Shown piece by piece: positions 1-7,891 of a stretch of 64,000 nucleotides of DNA (its first letter is position 1; the number at the start of each line of letters is the position of its first letter). The stretch lies in NCBI RefSeq assembly GCF_029433095.1, contig NZ_JARNTX010000004.1:487966-551965 (forward strand), in the 5' to 3' direction. Origin of the DNA: Hymenobacter sp. YC55 (GTDB taxonomy: Bacteria > Bacteroidota > Bacteroidia > Cytophagales > Hymenobacteraceae). The notes beneath the pieces were generated by a model. It had not been told where the DNA came from. It made no database searches and saw only the letters and a program-made list of their open reading frames with translations. The translations under genes and the position numbers were made by a program.

Positions 1-286
1 GCATGTTGCGGGCGCGGCTATAGTAGCCGAGGCCCTGCCAGTGGCGCAGCACCTCATCTTCGGGAGCGGCGGCCAAGTCTTGAACTGTTGGATACGTGCT
101 GATGTATGTGAGGTAGTAAGGAAGGCCTTGCTTGACACGGGTTTGCTGAAGGATTACTTCGGACAACCAGATGGCATACGGGTCGCGGGTGTGGCGCCAA
201 GGCAGGTCGCGACGGTGCCGCGGGTACCATTCCAAGAGGGCAGCCGAAAAGTAGGGATGAGCAACAGCAGCAGAAGTGGAAGTCAA
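1..286 (-). CDS. mutY: A/G-specific adenine glycosylase MutY, N-terminal part (cut by window edge)
   Basis: The reverse strand encodes the N-terminus of MutY, the base-excision glycosylase that removes adenine mispaired with 8-oxoguanine. Visible are LEWYPRHRRDLPWR, the segment DPYAIWLSEVILQQTRV and HWQGLGYYSRARNM, which match the opening helices of MutY/HhH-GPD enzymes including the usual glutamate in the SEVILQQT segment. The frame has a stop (TAA) at about 304, and the first usable start after it is a TTG at 286, giving MTSTSAAVAHPYFSAALLEW; no ATG is available upstream of the conserved part. The gene runs off the left edge, so the Fe-S cluster and C-terminal NUDIX-like domain are not seen. 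It is divergent from the HU gene. Family assignment is firm, the start less so. Confidence 0.88.
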   Translation of the reverse strand, partial: MTSTSAAVAHPYFSAALLEWYPRHRRDLPWRHTRDPYAIWLSEVILQQTRVKQGLPYYLTYISTYPTVQDLAAAPEDEVLRHWQGLGYYSRARNM

Positions 287-348
287 TGTTTTGAGAAAGA
301 ATTAGTTGGACGTAAGTAAGGAGATAAATTTCATAGCGGGTACTACTA

Positions 349-378
349 TTGCAAAACCAAAAAAGGGAACTACCTTTG
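349..378 (+). promoter_or_regulatory. Promoter of the HU gene
   Basis: TTG at 349-351, a 19-nt spacer and TACCTTTG at 371-378 match the Bacteroidota sigma-A consensus (TTG, 17-23 nt, TAnnTTTG). Transcription would begin near 383, leaving a leader of about 100 nt before the GTG start of HU. Inferred from motif and position only. Confidence 0.6.
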
Positions 379-481
379 TGGCCCCAATTCGCAAGCAAAC
401 AGCCTACCAGGCAAGGGCTTACGTTTGGGATTGGGTAGCAGACCCAGCACATATTTTTCACACCATAGTACACTTACCAGC

Positions 482-787
482 GTGACTAAAGCAGAAGTAA
501 TCGCCGAAATTGCCGACAAGACTGGCATTGAGAAAGCTGACGTTTCGGCTACCGTAGAAGCCTTCTTTAAAGTTGTGAAGGACTCGATGGCTGAGGGCAA
601 CAACATCTACGTACGCGGCTTCGGCAGCTTCGTAAACAAGAAACGTGCGAAGAAAGTCGCCCGCAACATCTCAAAAAATACGTCGATCATCATCGACGAA
701 CACTTCATCCCGAGCTTTAAGCCGTCGAAGACCTTCATTGGGAAGATCAAAAACAGCAAGAAGATTAAAGCGCTAGCCAACGCTTAA
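482..787 (+). CDS. HU family DNA-binding protein
   Basis: Small histone-like DNA-bending protein of 101 residues, starting MTKAEVIAEIADKTG. The HU/IHF fold is clear: two N-terminal helices, the GFGSF turn in VRGFGSFVNKKRAKK, and the basic beta arm followed by FKPSKTFIGKIK. The frame is open further upstream (to 425), but that extension is not HU-like; the GTG at 482 places the family's usual N-terminus exactly, so GTG is chosen. It stands alone between a strong promoter at 349-378 and a probable terminator at 816-858. It would act in the nucleoid, compacting and bending DNA. Length is somewhat above the usual 90 because of the lysine-rich C-terminal extension, common in Cytophagales. Confidence 0.93.
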   Translation: MTKAEVIAEIADKTGIEKADVSATVEAFFKVVKDSMAEGNNIYVRGFGSFVNKKRAKKVARNISKNTSIIIDEHFIPSFKPSKTFIGKIKNSKKIKALANA

Positions 788-815
788 GCGTCATTGTCGT
801 AATATTGCCGGCTGC

Positions 816-858
816 GCCGCTGGGTATCCTGTTCCGGAGACCCGGCGGCCTGCTTTTT
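816..858 (+). terminator. Probable terminator after the HU gene
   Basis: GCCGCTGGGT (816-825) pairs with ACCCGGCGGC (840-849) with one mismatch, followed by a T run at 854-858. It lies between the HU stop and the TPR gene. Confidence 0.5.
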
Positions 859-862
859 CCAC

Positions 863-1774
863 ATGGCCCAACGTACCTTTTCGCATCAGCTTATTCTTCT
901 GGCCGTAGCCGCTGCGCTAATAGCCGGCTTGTTTCTGTTGCCAAAAGTGATTGTCAAGCCTAAGGAAGGTAAGGGGGAGTTGGCACAGGACGCTGCTAAA
1001 ACCGCGACGCGCGACGGAGGTGGCCCAAACACCAATGGCTCGAAAGCTGTAGCTTCTTCTGGCGAACAGGATGGAACTGCAAATGGGCCATCGCTAGAGC
1101 AGCCGCACATGACGGTAGCACCTGCGCAACGCCGCGAAATCAGTACGCTTACTGCCCAATATACTGCCGAGCGGGACCCTATTGCTAAGCTTCGAATAGC
1201 TGGTAACTTGGCCGACAAGTACAAAGCGGCCGAGAAGTTTGATAGTGCCGGTTACTTCTTGGAGCAAGTGGCGCAAGCCCGGCCGGGAGAGCAAACGTGG
1301 AAGCGCGCTGCTGATGCTTACTTCGAGGCATTCAGCTTCGCAACCACGCAGGAGCGCCAAAAAACCTTAGGGGCTAAGTGTCAGGAACTCTACGGGAAAG
1401 TTTTGAAAAACAACCCCGAGAATCTGGATGCTAAAACCAACTTAGGTATGGCGTTCATGGCCAGTGAGAACCCGGTCCAAGGAGTGGTACTGTTACGCGA
1501 AGTGTTGGTGGCCGACCCGCGCAACGAGAAGGCCATCTACAATCTGGGTTTGCTTTCGATGCAAAGCAACCAGTATGATAAAGCCGTAGAGCGTTTCCGG
1601 GAGTTGACTAAGGTCAATCCGGAAAATGTGAACGGACAGTTTTACCTCGGCGTTGCTCTAGCTCAAACCGGAGCCAACGATGCCGCCAAGGTTGCCTTTC
1701 AAAAGGCAAAAAGTCTGAGCACGGACCCGGGCCTCACAGCCGCGGTGGACGAGCAGCTTCAGAAGCTTCAGTAA
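863..1774 (+). CDS. Tetratricopeptide repeat protein, membrane anchored
   Basis: 303 residues. Residues about 8-30 form one hydrophobic segment after a short basic stretch, so the protein is probably anchored in the inner membrane with the rest in the periplasm. A low-complexity linker (about 35-80) is followed by helical repeats; TPR signatures are seen in NLGMAFMASENPVQGVVLL, NLGLLSMQSNQYDKAVERF and YLGVALAQTGANDAAKVAF, roughly residues 190-295. TPR domains bind partner proteins; no catalytic residues are present. The neighbours (HU before, mS38-like peptide and RNase G after) form a conserved-looking cluster in this lineage, but the function is not known to me. Start at the ATG following the HU terminator. 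Confidence 0.85.
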   Translation: MAQRTFSHQLILLAVAAALIAGLFLLPKVIVKPKEGKGELAQDAAKTATRDGGGPNTNGSKAVASSGEQDGTANGPSLEQPHMTVAPAQRREISTLTAQYTAERDPIAKLRIAGNLADKYKAAEKFDSAGYFLEQVAQARPGEQTWKRAADAYFEAFSFATTQERQKTLGAKCQELYGKVLKNNPENLDAKTNLGMAFMASENPVQGVVLLREVLVADPRNEKAIYNLGLLSMQSNQYDKAVERFRELTKVNPENVNGQFYLGVALAQTGANDAAKVAFQKAKSLSTDPGLTAAVDEQLQKLQ

Positions 1775-1902
1775 AACGCTGATGGCTGATAGTAGTGTGC
1801 TACGGATTGATGAAAGAGCTTTTTGCCTCTAATTCAGTCTCTAACATGCTACCATCAGCCATCGGCAAATAATCATCATTCAACCATTTAACCCATCACA
1901 AC

Positions 1903-1992
1903 ATGCCCTGCGGTAAGAAAAGAAAGCGTCATAAGATTGCCACTCACAAGCGGAAGAAGCGTCTGCGCAAGAACCGTCACAAGAAGAAGTAA
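1903..1992 (+). CDS. 29-residue basic AURKAIP1/COX24 (mS38/bS22-like) protein
   Basis: A 29-codon frame, too short for usual gene callers, starts MPCGKKRKRHKIATHKRKKR and ends in NRHKKK. More than half of the residues are Lys, Arg or His. The KKRKRHKxxxHKRKKRLRKxRH pattern matches the small Bacteroidota proteins annotated with the AURKAIP1/COX24 domain, the family of mitochondrial ribosomal protein mS38 and mycobacterial bS22. By that relationship it probably binds the small ribosomal subunit; this is inference. It sits between the TPR gene and RNase G and is followed by a strong hairpin at 2093-2132. Pattern and composition make chance very unlikely. Confidence 0.85.
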   Translation: MPCGKKRKRHKIATHKRKKRLRKNRHKKK

Positions 1993-2092
1993 GCCTTCGG
2001 GGTTTGCTGGCGGGTTTTCGTGCTAGAAAACATCGTCTATCTCTCATTTTGTATCCCCGAGAGTGGCTGTTTATTCGCTTTCCCCGAGGCTT

Positions 2093-2132
2093 GCAAGGGA
2101 AGCCGGTGCTACGTGCACCGGCTTCCCTTTGC
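2093..2132 (+). terminator. Hairpin terminator after the mS38-like gene
   Basis: A stem of 17 bp with one bulged base (2093-2109 with 2115-2132) and a 5-nt loop. It ends the transcript of the small basic protein about 100 nt after its stop and 50 nt before RNase G. The trailing T run is short. Confidence 0.7.
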
Positions 2133-2183
2133 CGGTTTGGGGCCCGCGGGCCATCGATCAGGAGTACCTAACAACCTAATCCA

Positions 2184-3791
2184 TTGAGTAACGAATTAAT
2201 AATTAATTCTACTCAGGAAGGAGAACGGATTGCCCTGCTCCAGGACAAGCGGCTCATCGAATATCATTTCGACCGCAACGACACCAATTATTCGGTGGGC
2301 GACATCTTCCTGGGCACGGTCAAGAAAGTTATGCCCGGTCTGAACGCTGCGTTCATTGACATCGGGTACGAAAAGGATGCGTTTCTGCACTACGGCGACC
2401 TAGGCGAGCAATTTCCTTCGCTTAGTAAGTGGGTGCGGGGCGTACAGTCGCAGAAAATTACGGTTGGCGCACTGAAAACTTTTGGTCTGGAAGGGCCATT
2501 AGACAAGGTAGGTAAGGCTGCCGATATACTTAAGAAGGGCCAACAGATTGTGGTCCAGATTGTAAAAGAGCCGATATCAACCAAAGGGCCACGCCTCTCC
2601 ACGGATATTTCCATGGCAGGGCGCTACTTGGTGTTGGTGCCGTTTTCGAATACCATCAGCGTCTCGAAGAAAATCGTGAGCAAGACGGAGCGGGAACGGC
2701 TAAAGCGGCTGATTGCCTCCATCAAGCCCGATAACTTCGGTGTCATTATCCGAACCGTAGCCGAAGGACGGGAAGTGGCTGAACTGGACCGCGACATGCA
2801 AAGCATGACCAGCAAATGGGACCAGTTATTCACTGCTTTGCGCACGGCCAAACCGAACGACAAAGTACTGGGCGAACTAGGCCGGACCAGTTCCATGCTG
2901 CGCGACATGCTCAACGAGTCGTTTGATGCCATTACGGTGGATACGCCGGCTCGCTACGAAGAAATGCGTGGGTACTTAGAGCAGATTGCCCCAGATAAGA
3001 TCGGGCTGCTCAAACACTACACCGGAAAAGTGAAGGTGTTTGAGCACCTCGGGATTGAAAAACAGCTTAAAACACTGTTTGGCAAAACTGTGACGGTACC
3101 AGGCGGTGGCTACCTCGTAATCGAGCACACAGAAGCGCTGCACGTTATCGACGTAAACTCGGGCAATAAAAGCAACCAGGAAAGTGACCAGGAAGCTACG
3201 GCTTTGATGGTGAACATGCTGGCTGCCAAAGAGGTAGCGCGTCAGTTGCGTCTGCGCGACATGGGTGGCATTATCGTCGTCGACTTTATTGATATGAAGT
3301 CGGCGGAGAGTCGCAAAAAGGTGGAAGATGCCGTGCATAGCATCATGAAGCTTGATAAAGCGCGCTACACCATCTTGCCTATCACCAAGTTTGGTTTGTT
3401 GCAAATCACACGGCAACGTGTGCGCCCAGCCGAGAATATCGTCACGGGTGAAGCTTGCCCAACTTGTGGTGGCACTGGTAAGATTTCCGCTTCAATTCAA
3501 GTGACCGACGAAATCGACAATAGCATCGAAGATTTGTTGGTGACGCAGAATCAAGCGGGTATTACGTTGTACGTGCATCCCTTCCTGCACGCATATTATA
3601 CCAAAGGATTGGTGTCGAAGCAGATGAAATGGTATCTGAAGTACTACAAGTGGATCAAAGTAGTGAAGGATACGAGCCTCGGCCTAACTGATTACCGTAT
3701 TGAGGACGAGCAAGGGGAGGAAATTGAGTTGCACTCTGCTGCTGCTGCAATGGCCCGTTTGCAAGACCGCGAAATTGAAATAACTGACTAA
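2184..3791 (+). CDS. rng: Ribonuclease E/G family endoribonuclease
   Basis: 535 residues, the short RNase G form without the RNase E scaffold tail. It cleaves single-stranded RNA during mRNA decay and rRNA maturation. Order of parts: N-terminal RNase H-like/S1 region (VGDIFLGTVKKVMPGLNAAFIDIG, about 37-60), the 5'-sensor region, the DNase I-like catalytic region with the metal-binding aspartates in VIDVNSG and VVDFIDM, and the Zn-link CPTCGGTG near residue 425. The start is a TTG at 2184 (MSNELIINSTQEGERIALLQ); no ATG fits. It shares a terminator with the convergent barrel gene. Identification is firm. Confidence 0.95.
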   Translation: MSNELIINSTQEGERIALLQDKRLIEYHFDRNDTNYSVGDIFLGTVKKVMPGLNAAFIDIGYEKDAFLHYGDLGEQFPSLSKWVRGVQSQKITVGALKTFGLEGPLDKVGKAADILKKGQQIVVQIVKEPISTKGPRLSTDISMAGRYLVLVPFSNTISVSKKIVSKTERERLKRLIASIKPDNFGVIIRTVAEGREVAELDRDMQSMTSKWDQLFTALRTAKPNDKVLGELGRTSSMLRDMLNESFDAITVDTPARYEEMRGYLEQIAPDKIGLLKHYTGKVKVFEHLGIEKQLKTLFGKTVTVPGGGYLVIEHTEALHVIDVNSGNKSNQESDQEATALMVNMLAAKEVARQLRLRDMGGIIVVDFIDMKSAESRKKVEDAVHSIMKLDKARYTILPITKFGLLQITRQRVRPAENIVTGEACPTCGGTGKISASIQVTDEIDNSIEDLLVTQNQAGITLYVHPFLHAYYTKGLVSKQMKWYLKYYKWIKVVKDTSLGLTDYRIEDEQGEEIELHSAAAAMARLQDREIEITD

Positions 3792-3825
3792 CGGAACGTT
3801 CTGCGACGACTCCTCCTGACAGAAG

Positions 3826-3861
3826 AAAAGCCCGCGTTGCTCGAAGCAATGCGGGCTTTTT
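3826..3861. terminator. Shared terminator between rng and the convergent barrel gene
   Basis: AAAAGCCCGCGTTGC pairs with GCAATGCGGGCTTTT around a 5-nt loop, with a T run on both strands. It lies between two converging genes and can serve both. Confidence 0.85.
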
Positions 3862-3884
3862 CCCGTTTTCAAAGCAACACTTTC

Positions 3885-4550
3885 TTAAAACTTGAGACCC
3901 AAGTCCAGTGCAAATTCGCTGTTTTTGAGAGTCACATCAGAAAAGTTGCGCTCGTCTTCGAAGTAGTTGTCAATGTTTAGTAGGCCCCGGTGGTAGCTAA
4001 GACCAGCAAAAACTTTCGTGCTTTGTCCTAGCTGATATTCGGCACCGAAACCTAGTAGCACGGCAGCATCGGGGAGGATAACGTAATCAAGGGCTTTATT
4101 TTCATTGCCAGTAACCGGGTCGGTAAAGCGCTTGTTGCCGTCAATTTTTCCCGCAATAGCGCCCCCGAAAGAGCCACCTAATTGAAAGTAGAGCTTGGTG
4201 TCCGTAGCAACGTCGTTCGTGAAGAGCTTCACCGTAACGGGTACTTCCAGATACTGAACACCAATTTTTTGCTCGTAGCGGGCTCCTTGATCGAAATAGC
4301 TTATCGTGCCACCTTTGCCAACGAGTTGTAAACCAGTGCTGAAAGCATAGTTTTGCCCGAAAAAGTAATCAACTACGAGGCCCCCACCAATAGCTACCTT
4401 ACTGCTTTCGTTTTGAAAGCTTGACGACGAGGGAGACTCAGCGCGCAGGTTCGTGATGGAAGGCGAGAGTTTCAGGCCGATTTCAACCTGTGCTGAAGCA
4501 GCACCAGCCGAAGCTGCCACAGTTAGTAGTGCTAAAAGTAATTTTTTCAT
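3885..4550 (-). CDS. Outer-membrane beta-barrel protein (PorT-like)
   Basis: 221 residues. The N-terminus MKKLLLALLTVAASAGAASA is a Sec signal peptide ending in ASAQ. The mature part alternates polar and hydrophobic residues and has the PorT/OMP_b-brl_2 features of this phylum: an opening VEIGLKLSPSITNL, a mid-protein YLEVPVTVKLF, FGAEYQLG and a C-terminal FALDLGLKF strand ending in Phe. Such proteins form 8-stranded barrels in the outer membrane; the ligand is unknown. The ATG at 4550 is chosen over an upstream TTG at 4556. Four similar genes occur at 32.3-35.5 kb. Confidence 0.85.
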   Translation of the reverse strand: MKKLLLALLTVAASAGAASAQVEIGLKLSPSITNLRAESPSSSSFQNESSKVAIGGGLVVDYFFGQNYAFSTGLQLVGKGGTISYFDQGARYEQKIGVQYLEVPVTVKLFTNDVATDTKLYFQLGGSFGGAIAGKIDGNKRFTDPVTGNENKALDYVILPDAAVLLGFGAEYQLGQSTKVFAGLSYHRGLLNIDNYFEDERNFSDVTLKNSEFALDLGLKF

Positions 4551-4657
4551 GGACAATCCGAATAAACAGTATGGCTTACTAAAGCCAGGCCGCCTGGCGT
4601 TTGGTTTTAGGCTATTTTCGCCTCAAAGATAGAAGCGTGTTCTACAATCCTACTTAT

Positions 4658-5674
4658 ATGCGTCCCACTCTTGCTGCTCTATTAGGGTTTATTGTTGCGA
4701 TGCTCACGGCGTGTAGCCGGGACCAGAGCACCTGTGAAATCAACCCTGAGGTAGCTAACGTAAGCGCCCCGGTAGAGTTGGAGCGGTTAGAAAAACCGTT
4801 TTTTCAAATCAAGAATACAACCGACGCCAAACGCTTTATTACGCAGCATCCTTTGTTTGCCAACCAGTTTTTGCAGCGGCGGCAATTTCCCACCGACGAT
4901 GTGCTAGCTAGTACGCTTACGAAGTTGGCGACTAATGCGGGCCTGCAACAACTCGGTCTCCAGACCGATAGTACCTTCAAAGATTCTGAGAAATTGAAAG
5001 GCGAGCTGCAGCGCATGTTTCAGCATGTTCGCTACAACTTCAAGGATTTCCAGGTGCCCCCCGTCAAGACCTTCGTGACAGGGCTAAGCCAAGACATGTT
5101 TGTCAATGACAGCCTGATGGTGCTAGGCTTAGACTTCTTTGTAGGACCTGAAGCACGGTACCGTCCCAACGTCCCAGATTACATCTTGCGTCGGTACCGG
5201 CCTGAGTATGTACTGCCTACTGCGGCGCTAGCTATTAGCAGCAAATACAACAAGAAGGAGCTGACTGATCAGACCATGCTTTCGGACATGATTCAGTTCG
5301 GTAAGTCGCTCTATTTTGCGGAGCAGGTGCTGCCTTGCACCCCCGATTCCATACTCATTGGCTATACCAACAAAGAGCTAGCCGGCGTGCACTTCAACGA
5401 AAGCAAGGTGTGGGCGCATTTCCTAGATAAGAAGCTGCTTTACACCACAACACCTTTCGTGGTACAGAAGTACGTGGGGGAGCGGCCTAATATTCCTGAA
5501 ATCGATAAAACGTGTCCGGGCCGGGTTGGCGCTTGGTTAGGCTGGCAAATTGTGCGGAAGTACATGACCAACAATCCGAACGTGACATTAGCGCAATTGA
5601 TGGCCGACAAAAACGCGCAGCATATTCTCACTGATTCACGTTATCGGCCCAAGCCACGCCGGGCCGAACGGTAG
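4658..5674 (+). CDS. gldB: Gliding motility lipoprotein GldB
   Basis: 338 residues. The start at 4658 gives MRPTLAALLGFIVAMLTAC, a lipoprotein signal with lipobox LTAC (Cys19); a longer frame upstream would bury this signal, so it is rejected. The body matches GldB: ELERLEKPFFQIKN, HPLFANQFLQRRQFP, LGLDFFVGPEARYRPNVPDYILRRY with repeated tyrosines, and GRVGAWLGWQIVRKY near the C-terminus. GldB is needed for gliding in Flavobacterium johnsoniae, probably at a membrane with the type IX secretion/gliding machinery. The usual partner gldC is not adjacent here; a glycosyltransferase follows after 48-92 nt. Confidence 0.85.
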   Translation: MRPTLAALLGFIVAMLTACSRDQSTCEINPEVANVSAPVELERLEKPFFQIKNTTDAKRFITQHPLFANQFLQRRQFPTDDVLASTLTKLATNAGLQQLGLQTDSTFKDSEKLKGELQRMFQHVRYNFKDFQVPPVKTFVTGLSQDMFVNDSLMVLGLDFFVGPEARYRPNVPDYILRRYRPEYVLPTAALAISSKYNKKELTDQTMLSDMIQFGKSLYFAEQVLPCTPDSILIGYTNKELAGVHFNESKVWAHFLDKKLLYTTTPFVVQKYVGERPNIPEIDKTCPGRVGAWLGWQIVRKYMTNNPNVTLAQLMADKNAQHILTDSRYRPKPRRAER

Positions 5675-5766
5675 AGGACAAGTACGTGGCTGAATAAGGT
5701 AGCCTGTGTTCAGAAGAGAACATGCTACTGGATTCCGCTGCCCTCATAACACATAACTGCCATTGC

Positions 5767-6978
5767 GTGCATATTGCCGTTTTCAGTCAGTATCACACCA
5801 ACCCCGACTGTCCGGCGACAAGTCGGCATTATGCCTTGCTAGCGCATATTGCCCGCACGCACCGCGTTACGCTCATTACTACCCGTACCTGGGAGCAGCA
5901 ACGCTTAACGCAGGAGTTTCCGTGGCTGCCCGAAGGGGTTGAAATGCGGGCCGCTGAAGTGCCGTATCATAATAAGATGGGTGTGCCGCGCCGAGCGTTG
6001 GCTTTCGGGCAGTACGCAGCATATGCTCTGCGCGAGGGGTTGCGCATTGACAAGCCCGATGTTATTTGGGGAATCAGCACACCTCTGACGGCGGCTTGGG
6101 CCGCCGCCCAGGTGGCTCGTTGGCGCCGCGTACCGTGGGTATTTGAGGTGCAGGATTTATGGCCTTCGTTTCCGGTGGCTATGGGAGCTGTGCCTAGTGT
6201 ATGGGCCCAGAAGCAGCTGTTTGCTTTAGAAAAGAGCTTGTACCAGTCGGCTCGTCACATCCTGCCCTTGTCGCCGGGTATGGCTAATTACATAAGCAGT
6301 CTAGGTATTTCAGGGGAAAAGCTAACCACTGTGCTTAATGGTACTGACTTTGACTTGGCGGCTCGTGCCACCGATGTCACCGTAGCCGATTTGCGTCACG
6401 AGCTTCAACTAGAAGGCCGGCGCGTAGTCCTATATGCAGGCACTTTCGGGCGGGCTAACAACATTCCTATGCTGATTGCCGCTGCGGTAGCCTTAGCCGC
6501 CACTTGCCCGGAAGTAGTGTGGTTGTTTATGGGACATGGCTACGACGAACCTCTGCTAAGAGAGGCTGCTAGCCAGCACCCGTTTATTCGGCTGGTGCCT
6601 CCGCAACCGCGCCATGCAGTATTCGCATGGTTTAAGCTAGCGGATGTGTCGGTCGTATCGTTCCTGGGCCTGCCTGTGCTCGATGCGAATTCACCTGCTA
6701 AACTCTACGATAGTTTGGCTGTGGGAACTCCTGTAATTGTGACCAATAGCGGCTGGACGCGTGACTTCGTCGAAGCCAATAGATGTGGGTGGTACTCCCC
6801 AGCTGATAACGCACAGGCGTTAGCAACCCAGTTAAGTAGGTTATTCAAGCATCCCGAGCTACTACAAGCCGCCGGTAAAGCCGGGCAAGAAACAGCAGCC
6901 AATACCTTTGACCGTCAGAAAATTGCGGTTATTATGCAGAACAGTTTAGAGCAGGCAGCTATACAAAAAAGACAATAA
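5767..6978 (+). CDS. Glycosyltransferase family 4
   Basis: About 403 residues. The family's N-terminus (HIAVFSQYHTNPDCPATSRH, with the alpha/beta strand followed by an acceptor-site loop) begins at the GTG at 5767; an in-frame ATG at 5722 would add 15 unlikely residues and cannot be excluded. The donor half has VVLYAGTFGRANNIPMLIAA and SPAKLYDSLAVGTPVI, the GT4 nucleotide-sugar region; EVQDLWPSFP is typical of the WcaI/WbuB-like subgroup that builds cell-surface polysaccharide. It is a cytoplasmic or membrane-associated GT-B enzyme; donor and acceptor cannot be told from sequence. It follows gldB in the same direction. Confidence 0.85.
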   Translation: MHIAVFSQYHTNPDCPATSRHYALLAHIARTHRVTLITTRTWEQQRLTQEFPWLPEGVEMRAAEVPYHNKMGVPRRALAFGQYAAYALREGLRIDKPDVIWGISTPLTAAWAAAQVARWRRVPWVFEVQDLWPSFPVAMGAVPSVWAQKQLFALEKSLYQSARHILPLSPGMANYISSLGISGEKLTTVLNGTDFDLAARATDVTVADLRHELQLEGRRVVLYAGTFGRANNIPMLIAAAVALAATCPEVVWLFMGHGYDEPLLREAASQHPFIRLVPPQPRHAVFAWFKLADVSVVSFLGLPVLDANSPAKLYDSLAVGTPVIVTNSGWTRDFVEANRCGWYSPADNAQALATQLSRLFKHPELLQAAGKAGQETAANTFDRQKIAVIMQNSLEQAAIQKRQ

Positions 6979-7011
6979 AAAGGTGTTGTACTGCCAAGAG
7001 CTACTTTTATA

Positions 7012-7719
7012 CTAGGTTGTACTAGTTGGCGTGCCATTTCTCTTTATTTCGGGCAGTGAGGCAGGTTTAGCTGCCACAGCTACATTCGTTGCGTAGTACT
7101 TACACCAGCTAGTAAGAGGGCAAATAGCGCATTTAGGTTGACGAGCTACGCATATGTAGCGGCCATGTAGAATCAGCCAGTGGTGTGCCTTAGGAATCAG
7201 TATTTCGGGGGTGTGCTTTACTAATGCTTTCTCCACAGCAAGGGGTGTAGTAGCAGTGCGAGGAACTAGGCCTAAACGGTGCGATACCCGAAACACGTGC
7301 GTATCCACAGCCATAGCAGGCTGGTTGTAAATCACGGATACCACTACATTGGCCGTTTTGCGGCCCACACCAGGTAGCCGCTGCAACTCATCAATACTGC
7401 TAGGTACCTCGCCACCGAACTCTTCGGTCAGCATCCTGCCAAGCCCCGCTAAGTGCTTCGCCTTGTTATTCGGATAGGAGACACTTCGTATAAAGGGAAA
7501 TATGTCTTCAGCAGTAGCGGCAGCTAGATGAGCAGGGGTTGGGAACTGCTCAACCAAAGCGGGCATCACCTGATTTACGCGCTTATCGGTGCATTGCGCG
7601 CTTAGTACCACAGCTACAATCAACTCGTATGGGTTAGCGTAGTGCAGCTCCGTTTTGGGCTCCGGAAAATTGGTAGTGAAGTAGTCTATGAAATGGCGAA
7701 AACGCTCAGTAGTGCGCAT
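7012..7719 (-). CDS. nth: Endonuclease III
   Basis: 235 residues. A base-excision repair DNA glycosylase/AP lyase for oxidised pyrimidines. The helix-hairpin-helix LPGVGRKTA carries the catalytic Lys121, and Asp139 lies in VDTHVFR. The C-terminal 4Fe-4S cluster has the right spacing: Cys190, Cys197, Cys200 and Cys206 (C-x6-C-x2-C-x5-C). The start MRTTERFRHFIDYF at 7719 gives the standard length; an upstream frame to 7782 adds a non-conserved stretch. It converges with the glycosyltransferase, with no obvious terminator in the 33-nt gap. Confidence 0.95.
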   Translation of the reverse strand: MRTTERFRHFIDYFTTNFPEPKTELHYANPYELIVAVVLSAQCTDKRVNQVMPALVEQFPTPAHLAAATAEDIFPFIRSVSYPNNKAKHLAGLGRMLTEEFGGEVPSSIDELQRLPGVGRKTANVVVSVIYNQPAMAVDTHVFRVSHRLGLVPRTATTPLAVEKALVKHTPEILIPKAHHWLILHGRYICVARQPKCAICPLTSWCKYYATNVAVAAKPASLPEIKRNGTPTSTT

Positions 7720-7803
7720 GGTAAAGTAGCTAAGCCAAGGAAGTAACTGAAGCAATAGGCAGCCTGCCAAAGGAGGCGTCATTCAGCTAAGTATCCAGAA
7801 TAA

Positions 7804-7855
7804 AAAACGGAACACTGCGAAGTTACCGCATGGTAAGCTTCGTGGTGTTCCGTTT
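7804..7855 (-). terminator. Hairpin terminator of the sigma/anti-sigma operon
   Basis: AAACGGAACAC-CGAAG-TTACC pairs with GGTAAGCTTCG-GTGTTCCGTTT around GCAT, with minor internal mismatches. It lies just downstream of the anti-sigma-like gene on the minus strand and upstream of nth. Confidence 0.75.
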
Positions 7856-7891
7856 ACTGTTTGCCCGGCTAATTAAGTGCCCTAGTATTCG

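Noticed and set aside
54..473. 139-codon minus-strand frame over the mutY/HU intergenic region
   Set aside because: It runs through the HU promoter and antisense to HU's start, has no family match, and the minus-strand MutY frame covers part of the same bases in another frame.
1780..1864. Inverted repeat GATGGCTGAT / ATCAGCCATC between TPR gene and mS38-like gene
   Set aside because: The loop is over 50 nt and lacks a T run; could be a remnant terminator, but support is too weak to list as a feature.
4613..4620. TATTTTCG before gldB, also at 21931, as a second promoter class
   Set aside because: TAnnTTCG is expected about 30 times by chance in this window and no partner -33 element is present.
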